Below are positions 1 to 64,000 of a stretch of DNA of 64,000 nt, piece after piece. Source of the stretch: Apostichopus japonicus (Eukaryota; Echinodermata; Holothuroidea; Aspidochirotida; Stichopodidae); assembly GCF_037975245.1 (NCBI RefSeq), contig NC_092573.1, positions 23,963,265 to 24,027,264 on the forward strand. Reading direction: 5' to 3'. Within the stretch, counting starts at the first letter, position 1. Each line of letters opens with the position of its first letter. Below the pieces are notes generated by a model, which was not told the DNA's origin, searched no databases, and was given only the letters and a program-made list of their open reading frames with translations. The translations under genes and the position numbers were made by a program.

Positions 1-42105
<42,105 letters not shown>

Positions 42106-43845
42106 GGTGTATTGTTAAAAAGCTCCCGGCCACTTGTAGTACCAATACAGAGAAAGAAAGAAGAAAATAAGGAATTAAACACAAACAACATCTATGTTAG
42201 CCAATCTGAAGTTATTCTCTATTTTATATCTTCTTTTATCTTCTATTGGGGTTGTAGTAATTAAGACTGACTTTTGGTTGACCAACCATTCTCAGTCCTT
42301 CCTGGCAGCCAGATCTTACCTGGAAGATCTGGGTCATTCATGGATACTGAGCACTGACCTACAACACTGTCTAAACAACCCCATAATTGATGTGTTGTTT
42401 ACTAGATAATTACAGTGTTTATCTGAGTAGTCATGGCATGGACATATCAGATTGAACTAGTATCTTATGCCAGAGGAAACAGTATTTTAAGTTCTTGCAT
42501 AGTGTGTGGAAACTTAAGGCTTAAAACAAGGCTTAAAACAAACAGAAGCATACCCTATACTCAAAATTCAATGAAAAACTTGTCATTGGTTAGTCTGTCA
42601 CTATAACAACAGTGATGGTGAAGAGAAAAAATTAAAACATGTCAATTCTATGGTCACTTGCTGACCATGCAAATACAGAATTTTCCAAAATGGATATATT
42701 TTACTAGTACTACTACTGCATGTACTGTTTATGACAATTTGATCATTTCTAGCAATTTTTACTTAACATATCTGTAAACAAAACTACAAAGGTTTAGGAC
42801 ACCCACGAGTTTCAGTTCAGCAACAGTGCAATAAGGAGGATAGAGTAGTAACTATTATTATCTTAAAACATTTTACTAACAAATAATGTTTGTACATGTA
42901 CAACAGTCCACACTTGATTAGGTTAATATACAGCGAGCCATACCACTCTAGCTTACAGAATGCCTTACCATTTACCCTACTGTATAATATTTAATTTGTC
43001 GACAATAACAAACCCTAGAACAGAATCGTACGGCTAAAGCAAGAGATTACTAGACATATCTCAATAAGGGATGTGAAAACGTGTTATTTATAATTTCCCG
43101 CGGTTCCGGGATAGGCTAGCGTAGTCTTACACCGATCTTACAAATAGTCATGGCTTTACCGTGGTGCGGTAAGGTTAGAACAGATAATAAAAGCCAAGTT
43201 AGCCTATATCTTTACCATCAACATAATTCATAAATATCGTAAATCATAAGTCGTAATTAAGGTAAATAATGGTTAACCTTGAATCAAAACGTGTGAAAAC
43301 GCACGAAGTTCATTGGACAAAATGACACTAGAGAAAACAACGACCTGCCGCGCATGTGCATGTAAAGCGATGTCATAGGTTACTTATATAACAAAGGACT
43401 GCGAAAAGGGAAAAACACCAATTCATTGGCATGTTCTTTTTATTGCCCGTTTATTCCCATACAGAAAAGAATGAAAATCTTATAAAAATTATTAATGTCA
43501 TGTTACTTCTGCATAATAATAGACGAAGAACATACGGTATACCTTTCCGACACTTCCACGAAGTATAGTGACTCAGAACATCCGGTCGTCCTACGTATTT
43601 TCACACTGTGATTTCACACTATGTTGTAACAATCGATAGACTACATACATAGCGCCAGTTTCTCTACGGTATAGCACTGAGCCATGTGAACGCCATGCAC
43701 TACAGCTGAATTTGGGAATTGCGCAATTGCTTCGCCGGTAATTCACGTGGCAGTGCGACCTCTATTTTAGAATCCTTTTCAAAGGGCTACCATTGCCGTC
43801 TAGTTTTACCTCTGCGAACGCGAAGTAAATCGACGAATAGCCAAG
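42106..43845. promoter_or_regulatory. Head-to-head ATR/EEF2 intergenic region, likely bidirectional promoter
   Basis: The two start codons face away from each other across 1,740 bp with no other gene between. Close to EEF2 there is a perfect palindrome ATTGCGCAAT at 43718-43727, the optimal C/EBP-type bZIP site, and a CACGTG E-box at 43744-43749. A pyrimidine run CCTTTTC at 43774-43780 could be a 5'-TOP transcript start, the usual feature of EF2 mRNA; this is inference. A TTATATAA at 43384-43391 and a GCGCATGTGCA at 43350-43360 (partial NRF-1-like) lie further toward ATR. On the minus strand the pyrimidine-rich stretch ending at an AG near 42134 suggests that ATR has a 5' UTR intron, which would put its transcription start nearer to EEF2 than the coding distance implies. 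No direct evidence of transcription start sites is available. Confidence 0.6.
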
Positions 43846-56751
<12,906 letters not shown>

Positions 56752-57490
56752 TTGTCAGTTTCAGTGAATAACATGAAACACAGCTCATCTTACAAGAGAG
56801 ATTTAACTACTAGTAGAACATAAATAATGATAACAATAATAATAAGAATATGTCACATTTCCTTTTTGAGTTCATCTGCTTTTAGTTGTGATCAACATGA
56901 AGACTAAAGTGTATTAAAGGTATTCTGGGTAATCTTTTGAGATGTTTGTGATGTAATATTTAAATGATGTTTCAATGTCAATCAGTATTCCTCTCCTGTC
57001 TGAATTTTTTGGGGCATATGTTTATTTTGCTTTAAAAAGCCTTAAATAGTGTTCAATTTGATAACTCCAGAATTTAAGATCTATGCAAATCATTTATTCA
57101 GATGATGCATATAATATTTTACCAACAAATACAAGCTATCCTTGTCATTTATGGTTGATTTCATTTACAGGTCAGGCAATGAAACTTACGATGAGGACCT
57201 TGAAAGGATTGATAGATAATATTTAGTGAAAGTTTTAACCGTCTGAACAGAAATATGCTGTCATCAAGTAGCAGTATCATGCATGTGATATGTTCTGTTG
57301 AGTCCTTCCCAGTGAATTTATACACAATCTATGTGTACTTAACAGAAAAGAAATACTGCCATCATATATGATAGGCTCTTAGTAGGCAAATTATGTAGTG
57401 CTCTAAAATTTGTAAGTCTTTATTTTGTTTGAAGTTTTGGTCTTATGAGAAACTCAGTGGATGTTATATGAGATTACGATAAAAAATAAA
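56752..57490 (+). other. EEF2 3' untranslated region (approximate)
   Basis: AT-rich sequence after the EEF2 stop codon with candidate poly(A) hexamers ATTAAA at 56913-56918 and AATAAA at 57485-57490; another AATAAA is at 57635-57640. No cleavage site can be assigned from sequence alone. Confidence 0.5.
57171..57219 (+). CDS. Candidate alternative terminal exon of EEF2 (15-residue tail)
   Basis: After the usual stop, a pyrimidine-rich tract ending TTTACAG at 57170 forms a good acceptor. A donor-like GTAATT overlaps the stop codon itself, starting at the last base of the final ATG (56748). Splicing 56747 to 57171 restores the ATG for M842 and continues in frame through SGNETYDEDLERIDR to TAA at 57217-57219, giving an 857-residue protein with an acidic tail. 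A poly(A) signal for the short form (56913-56918) lies inside this intron and another (57485-57490) lies beyond the exon, which fits alternative splicing coupled to polyadenylation. It is seen only as sequence; the chance of a short open frame after a random acceptor is not small. Confidence 0.4.
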
Positions 57491-60016
57491 AAAAACACTC
57501 TCTTGTGTTGATGCTGGTGGTAATGGGTGATGAATTGCTCTGAAAGTGGGTAAGGAGGAACTGAGGCAAATAGTTCCTGTTGTTGTTGTTCCTTCGTCAG
57601 AAAGGGTCGGAAGTAAGAATGGTAACAAATATACAATAAAAACTTAAAAACTATTGTCATCCATTTTTCTGTCTCTCGGAGTTTTTTTTTTTTCTTTGGT
57701 CCATTTTCCATTGTTTATAAAAATTATTATTTATAAAACTATTGCTGTTCATGGAAATAGTCTGAATGTAAATGTATGCAATTGTTAACAAAGTCTGACA
57801 TGTAGAAAATATACCATACAGAGTTTGTGAAATGAAGCACATTGGTCCTTTACAAGTTGAGGAAAACTGCTTTTCTAAAGGGAATATATTGAAATTGGGT
57901 GCTTTTGGTAACATGTTGGAACTAAAAAGTCAAGGATTGATCTTGCAATGAAATAGTCATGGAATATTTTGATACCATTAGTTGCTTTATGAAGCTCCTT
58001 TGGCACTTCTAAATGGGTTTATCCAGATCCTACATGTATTTTTTTTTGCTATTTATATTATTTTACTGAGTCTTAGACAAATTAAACTTTCAAGTTGATG
58101 ATCGATTTTAGCCTTCTTTAAATTAATGATGACAGATCTGAGTGATCATTTTTGGCTCCCATTATTCTAAAATAAATCTCACCCTCACTGCATTTCCAAA
58201 TATATAAAAAAGTTCATGGATTAAATTGGATAAATGTGTAAGCTACACAAAAGAACTGGAAAATGACTGCACTATTCAAGCTAAGATAACCATAAGTCCC
58301 CAAATTCCATTCACCATCTCTGAAGTAAATGTGCCCAAAATGTACTGTCTTGGGAAATTCATTAAATTTCTGAAAGGCCCCTCATCAATATTACAGAAGT
58401 TTATACCAGTTTGGCCTTCTGTTCGTCGAAATGGTTTGAATGTGAGATGTGATTCTTAACAACTTCAAAACCATAAAATTCTTTTATGATACACAGAAAA
58501 AAGACGAGGGTTCCTTCAGTAATGTCATATGCTGTATTTCACATGAAAAATACTATTTTTACACCTAGAAATAAAGTAGTAGATTAACCTTAAATAACAA
58601 CAATAATGGTCAAGTTATTTGCCTCTGTAAAACGACTTGTAGGATGGGACATACCTTCCCTTAGAGCCCTCCCATAGGGTGGAAATAGGCAAACATCTGT
58701 ATCCCCCCCCCCCCAAATAAAAATTTAAGTGCCTACATATACAGTGGGGTGAATTACAAGAGGATACTGGAAATTTGCCATAATTTAACAATTTTAAATG
58801 TTGAAGAGGAATTTTAGCACAGTTAACTTCAAAGGACATCAGTATTACCCCCAAAGTTAAGCATGCTAAAAGTTTTCAAAGTAACTCCCTGGAGTTTACA
58901 CTCCAAATGATTCACATTTGTTGGGGTGGATTCAATGAAACATTTAAATGTCGAACTGAGGCAAAATGCTTTGATGGTAGCTGCAAAAATGTTGTTTATT
59001 GAAATATGAGCTGCTGTGACCATTATCGACTTTCTAGCAAATTTGGGGACAATACAGATTGTAAAGAGGCAAAAATATAGTTTCCGCAGGTCTGCAACAC
59101 TGCTTGCCTATAACGACTTTTTATTTCATTTCTTTTACTTCTTCATCAGTCTACACTTCTGACATGATAGACCAACTATAATTTGAGGTTTTACTCTAAT
59201 TATTATACTAAACACGCTTTTCGTGGTCTATTCAAAGCAGAAACGTTAGACTCAATATATTGACTTGTGCACCTCCAAGCTTGGTGATCTGGATGGGAGT
59301 TGTAACTTTGGTATGCTGCTCCATTGCGCAATCTTCTAGTAATTGGTCATATGATGCAATCACATTTCTGTTGATCACATGAACTGTTCGTCGCACTTAT
59401 CGGTAGCGTTCCGCATGAAAGATTGTAGTTACACTGGACTTATAGCAACATGATCGTGGTTGAGCACATCACCCAGAGAAGTTGAAGTGTTTTTACCTAG
59501 TGCAGTCTTATGTTCGCTTCTTTGGACGCCAGAGTCTTGTTACTGAAGGTGTAACTGAGGATTAAGGAGACGGCTGACTCCCACTCACCAGTTCTTTCCG
59601 TAAGTTCCCATTGCCAAAACGAAAATTGATGAAATGTTTATGAGTGAAATGGTCACTTTGTCAGTACCAGCTTGACGTGTGCAATAAATTACGTGAGACT
59701 TAGTCTCTTCTTTAACTTAAACCTAAGTTCATTCATATTACTAAGGTCATCGCATGTCCAAAGGAATATTAGGGCTAGGCCTAGGCCCACACTATGGAGG
59801 CTCTGTGTAATTATAAGACGTTCGAGAAACTAAGAGAACCGTTAGACCTGGCCTAATTTCTATGACCCTGTCATTCATTAATTAATTAATAAGTAAATAT
59901 AAAAGTTCTGAGAAAATTAGTGAATTAGCAATTATGGTTCACTTGGGGCTATAGGTAAGATTACCACATTTCTTTTTTGAAAAGTGGCACCATGTTGTAT
60001 TTAGCTGAGTTCAGCA
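57491..60016. other. No recognisable gene
   Basis: AT-rich sequence after EEF2. Open frames here are short and none resembles a known protein. A perfect ATTGCGCAAT palindrome at 59333-59342, followed closely by ATTGG and TGATGCAATCA, is the only regulatory-looking cluster noticed. Confidence 0.6.
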
Positions 60017-60616
60017 GTAGTCTAAGGGACAAACTAAAACGAATGACAGCGAATGACAATTGACTTTGTACAGGGTTAATTATCATTTGCGAATGACAAC
60101 GAAGGACAGTGTTGAGTGGAGATAGAATGATTAACGGAGTGGAGTAAATGCGGTTATTGGTTTTCTGCGCAAAAATTATTTGAGGAAAATCGCATGTTAC
60201 GTGGTTGCAGGGTTTTGGTGTAATTTACGGATAGAAACCACAGGGAAAGTTTTTGTGTGTGAGAATATGCTTGAGTGCTGTGCTTTTTACCTCTGTAGAT
60301 TTATATAGAAATATATCCGTTTCAAGATTATATTATTGTTAGTTTCTAACAATTAATATGGAAAAATGACGTTAAATTTTTTTTTTTAAATCAGACTTAC
60401 AATTTCGCTTACTATAAGGTGCGTTTTTATCTTGTCCGTACTTTACTGGATCTAGATACCCACGAAATCTGAACTGTGATATCCGGTTGAAGCAAATGTC
60501 TGTGCTGTCATTACTGTCATTTGTTTTAGTCAAAGCAATTTTTTAGTGTGTACAACATATTGTCATTCTTTATGTGTAACGCAATTGTCATTCGTTTTAG
60601 TAACACCCGTAGTCTA
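60017..60616. mobile_element. hAT-like non-autonomous element with 8-bp direct repeats
   Basis: Between identical 8-bp repeats GTAGTCTA (60017-60024 and 60609-60616) lies a 584-bp AT-rich segment whose ends are inverted copies: ACTAAAACGAATGACA on the left at 60033-60048 and TGTCATTCGTTTTAGT on the right at 60586-60601, with GGG/CCC just outside. The 8-bp duplication and terminal repeats suggest a hAT-type short element. There is no open frame of note. Additional GAATGACA and TGTCATTC motifs lie inside. Confidence 0.7.
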
Positions 60617-60839
60617 GCCTAGGCCCAATATATGCCTTATTGATATTATTACTAGTATTTACATTGCAAAATAGAGGAACGTTAGTGTTAGTACGTTTGC
60701 CAATGTGTTACCATGTTACATTTTTTCCCTGCCCATGCAGCTTGTGGGGCTAGTAATATGCAGCTACCATCAATCGTACTTGTGTACAGTTGGAAAAGGT
60801 TGTGTCATGCTTCCCAAACAGTCACTATATAGTGAAGGC

Positions 60840-60931
60840 TTCGTAATTGACGCACCTTCGTAATTGACGCACCTTCAAGTATAGTCAGTATTGCAAAGTT
60901 CGGAACACTGCGAAGTTCGGACACCCCTAAG
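60840..60931 (+). repeat. Tandem 17-bp unit and GCRAAGTTCGGA motif pair
   Basis: CTTCGTAATTGACGCAC is repeated twice in tandem at about 60840-60874. Then come TTGCAAAGTTCGGAACAC and TGCGAAGTTCGGACACC side by side at 60891-60925. The latter motifs recur on the opposite strand at 62732-62750 and 62931-62950, so a 2-kb region is bounded by inverted copies. Confidence 0.7.
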
Positions 60932-62630
60932 AAATACACGATTTCACCATGACAACCTATAGCAACAGCCAATTTCACGAAAAACTACGAAGCTACAGAT
61001 ACTTTCTCTCCAAAATGACCTGTGTGCAAGTGAAGCGAACCGCGGATGGCGGGGGAAATTACCGGTTGGGGTTCCTTCGCTTCGAACTCATAAGTTATCA
61101 ATGAGGAGGCAAGAGTGTTCTTGCGTTGAAACAACGGCTGACTTTTATTACAAAACTCTAACAATATGACAATGAAAATATACAAATGAACAAATCATGA
61201 TACATGACAGTATATAAAATGGCTCTGTATAATAAATGGCTCAACGGACTCTTCACTATCTTACTAAACTATCCTTACTCGGGGGAAAACCTACACTCGT
61301 TCTGTGAAATATGCTCTGTACCATAAATACTCAATGATATCACCCTGCAATACGACATAGCACTCGTACAATACAGTATAAAAATGTATAAAGCGTATAA
61401 GTAACAATGTAAAATGAACATTATGAAATAATCTGCATAAATAATATTAAACGTTTGCCAACAGGCGAGGAATTTAACACCTTCGTAATGGCCAGCCTAG
61501 GGCAACTAATGCCGCTGCAACTCATTATAGGCCTTTTCACCTTACTGTTCCTTGACAGCAGGAATTTCCACCTCCTGAACCCACAAACTCTCAAGAGACT
61601 TGGCACTCCATAGCTATCCATAAAGGCTAAGATTAGAAGGACAAGCTCTTGAGACAACTCTATAGTGACCAACAGTAACAATATGTTCAAAATACAAAAT
61701 ACGAATACGTACACTCTTTACACCGCGAGCAGTACAATACTGAAATATGGGTACAATAAAATAAATAAACCTCCAATACAACTCAACTGTCAATACAGTA
61801 CAATACACTTTCAATACAACGCAATACAGTACAATAACTTTCTGGATATAACCTCAACCTAACCGGTACTGTCACTCTACAGTATAAAGGTACACAATAC
61901 TACTAGCACCCATGTGCTTAACGATAAACAACACACTGATCTACACAGTGTACACAACGTACGCTATAAACCCATAGGACCAAGGTCCAAATACACAACC
62001 TAACATACGTACTTTGTACAGTGAAGTACAACCTAGCCAGAGGGGCAACAATTACAACTTCAATTAATTAACAATAAGGGTACGTACGGCAGTATAAAAC
62101 AATAATAATATGTATTACTTAATCCCTTACTATACTGGAGTCAGCTCGCTCGCGAATAACAAGACGAAAGAGACTCTTCGCTCGCGGTACAGGAAGCTCG
62201 CGGACATCAAGAATACGGCCATGGAGACTCCGTCACGCTAGTCGGCTCGCTATGGTATACAGTACATCCGCCATCTTGGGAAACCAGTGGCTTCGAGACA
62301 GAAGCCGAACCATCCAAAAACCTGAGGCATCCTGCCTCTGAGAAGGGTGACATCTCCTCTCGGACTCCAGATAATAAGGATACAGGTAAACTCTGGGCTA
62401 TTGACGACCCAAGATTAATGAATATTGACAAATTATGAAAGGGATAACGAGGCGATGCCCCGGAGCTCTGCAGGGACGATGCTCGCCATACAACACCGTG
62501 TACAGAACTGAAGAAACACGTGTATACAACTAACGCTACAAACTGACTATTACGGCATATTACATAATACATGCAAATACAACGGGTGCACACTACAAAA
62601 TTTCACTTCACTACACAAGTAAGTACTTAC
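60932..62630. other. Interior of the 2-kb inverted-motif region, function unknown
   Basis: The minus strand shows an AATAAA-type signal near 61143-61149 and modest open frames (for example 61185-60985 and 62593-62207), but no protein I can name. The part around 62140-62260 is locally rich in GCTCGCG motifs. Confidence 0.4.
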
Positions 62631-62957
62631 ATATTTGTCAATCAAATGACGGAGATCTATGAAGTGTGTTATAATTACTGAAAGAGCAACTGCGCCACCA
62701 ATTTTATCACCAGCGCCACACTGTGGGCCGGGTGTCCGAACTTTGCAATACTCTAGCAAAGAAATACCAGTTCCACAATCACGAAGAATCTTCTTGGAAT
62801 CAACGTGAAAACAGTTTGCAGGAAAGAAAGTTTGGCCGTGTATCGTAATATAACACACTTCTCCCACCTTATCAAGTATATTTTCAGGTGATTTATACCA
62901 GAAGATATAGTTTTGGGGTGTTTTAAGGCTTAGGTGTCCGAACTTCGAAGTGTCCAT
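62631..62957 (-). CDS. Unrecognised open exon, 109 codons, with splice donor
   Basis: From an ATG at 62957-62955 the minus strand is open for 109 codons to a strong donor GTAAGTAC beginning at 62630. The protein starts MDTSKFGHLSLKTPQ and includes FWYKSPENILDKVGE, ILRDCGTGISLLEYC and GAGDKIGGAVALSVIITHF. I do not recognise a family. The residue composition looks like real protein and the frame ends neatly at a donor, which favours a first coding exon. A matching downstream exon was not identified. The DNA around its ATG and around codons 72-78 contains the same AAGTTCGGACACC motif, which also occurs in the opposite orientation near 60890-60930, so the exon may belong to a repeat element rather than to a host gene. 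Confidence 0.35.
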
Positions 62958-64000
62958 GTTACTACTGTACTAGCAACGATACAGCAGGCAACCTAAGATT
63001 TTTGCAGTCAAGCAAAGTTACATATTTGATGAGTTTTAATTCATTTCAGGTTTATGCTGATCAAATTGTGTTTTTTGAAGCTTTAATCAAATCCTTAAGT
63101 GCATCAATTATGGGCCCACCATGCTACTATATTGTTGTGTACTACATTGGTACTTCTTCAGTTTGGGTATCATACGTAACAACAGTGACATTGTTGAACA
63201 ACTCAAAGACTTTTAAAAAGTTGAGACAATTTAAATTGCTGTGACTGCAATATATATCTATGTTGCAAATCGTTACAATTAACTGAGGAATTATATGGTA
63301 ATCCTGTGTACATGCACTAGAAGACCTTTACCGCCAGACTGCCAAGTTCTTTGTTTGCATGGCAAGTCAAAAGAAAGCAGTGCTGGAAATGTGCAGAAAA
63401 CATGAGTTTTCAGATAAAGCCATTATATTCCATTTCGATGACTTGCATTACATATTTTACTGACGCTCAAAGCTGAAGCTCAGTTTAGCGGATGACTGCA
63501 TCTATTGCGCAATCATCTGTGATGCCTCAATGCCTCAAAGAAGCTTTCTGATTGGTTGACAACCAGCCATGTGTCAAGTTGCCAAACACACAGTGTGCAA
63601 CATTTCGTTCCTAAAATCTGCTTGTTGTGAGTGGTAAGAACTCTTGTTAGTTCAAGTAATGTCACACTAGTACTGTATGTGTGAATTAGCGAATGTTCAG
63701 GTACTTTGCCCAGAAGTGTCCATCAGAGGTTCCTCAAAGGAATTCTCAGTGATTTTCAGAGACAGCAGCTTGTCAAGTTTTTGGGTCTAACTAGAGAGTA
63801 CCGATATGTCAGCGCCCTATTTTAATTTAGGGTGTGGCTGGAGAGATAGTCCCATTGGACAATAAATCAAACTGTCTTTGTTTTTCTTTATTTTGCACCA
63901 AATGCAATGAGCACCGACCACCTCAGAATTGAGATCACCTGTGTACAGTAGTTGTGATGGAGTTGCCCAATCACAGATTACCAATCTTAAATAACATCCT
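62958..64000. other. No recognisable gene; promoter-like cluster near 63.5 kb
   Basis: A perfect ATTGCGCAAT palindrome at 63504-63513 lies about 40 bp before GATTGGTTG, an inverted CCAAT box, at about 63549. This pairing could mark a promoter of a gene to the right or of the minus-strand exon at 62957. AATAAA occurs near 63862. No coding sequence is supported. Confidence 0.4.

Noticed and set aside
58226-58459. Plus-strand open frame of 77 codons after EEF2
   Set aside because: It has no recognisable similarity, no splice context, and a length expected by chance in AT-rich sequence.
60985-61185. Possible long terminal repeat or terminal exon on the minus strand with AATAAA and C-rich downstream sequence
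   Set aside because: There is no second copy in the window, no clear TG..CA ends and no primer-binding site, so neither call can be supported.
62207-62593. Open frame of 128 codons on the minus strand
   Set aside because: It lies beyond the donor of the 62631-62957 exon, has no acceptor in the right phase that I could find, and its composition is not protein-like.

Overview
This is a eukaryotic, metazoan genomic window. It is AT-rich and intron-dense, with canonical GT-AG introns, and it holds two conserved housekeeping genes arranged head to head. Positions 42105 down to the left edge (minus strand) carry almost all of the DNA-damage checkpoint kinase ATR. Positions 43846-56751 (plus strand) carry the complete translation elongation factor 2 gene (EEF2). 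Neither protein looks vertebrate: EF2 is 842 residues with a short form of the G-domain insert, and ATR is about 88 residues longer than human by recalled numbering. Repeat content and overall protein similarity suggest a marine invertebrate deuterostome, perhaps an echinoderm such as a sea cucumber. That placement is inference only.

ATR could be assembled as 57 coding exons. Exon 1 is at 42002-42105; exon 57 starts at 109 and runs off the left edge. The splice phases I read are compatible at every junction, and exons 1-56 sum to 7,767 nt (2,589 codons), so the frame stays open from the start codon to the kinase active site. N-terminal HEAT repeats, the UME region, the FAT domain and most of the kinase domain are present. 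The last ~107 residues, including FATC, lie outside the window. ATR introns hold nearly all the mobile and repetitive DNA: a non-LTR retrotransposon tail, two hAT-like short elements, a two-copy dispersed repeat, a short palindromic element family, tRNA-derived sequences, a 157-bp minisatellite, and two duplications of exon edges.

EEF2 has 15 coding exons, the first containing only the ATG. The 1,740 bp between the two start codons is the likely shared promoter; it holds a CACGTG E-box and a perfect ATTGCGCAAT palindrome close to the EEF2 start. Past the usual stop codon, a frame-compatible alternative terminal exon could add 15 acidic residues to EF2.

Downstream of EEF2 (about 57.5-64 kb) I recognise no conserved gene. 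This part holds a hAT-like element with an 8-bp target-site duplication (60025-60608) and a 2-kb region bounded by inverted copies of a short motif. Its right end carries an unrecognised 109-codon open exon on the minus strand with a good splice donor. No CRISPR array, rRNA or functional tRNA gene was seen.
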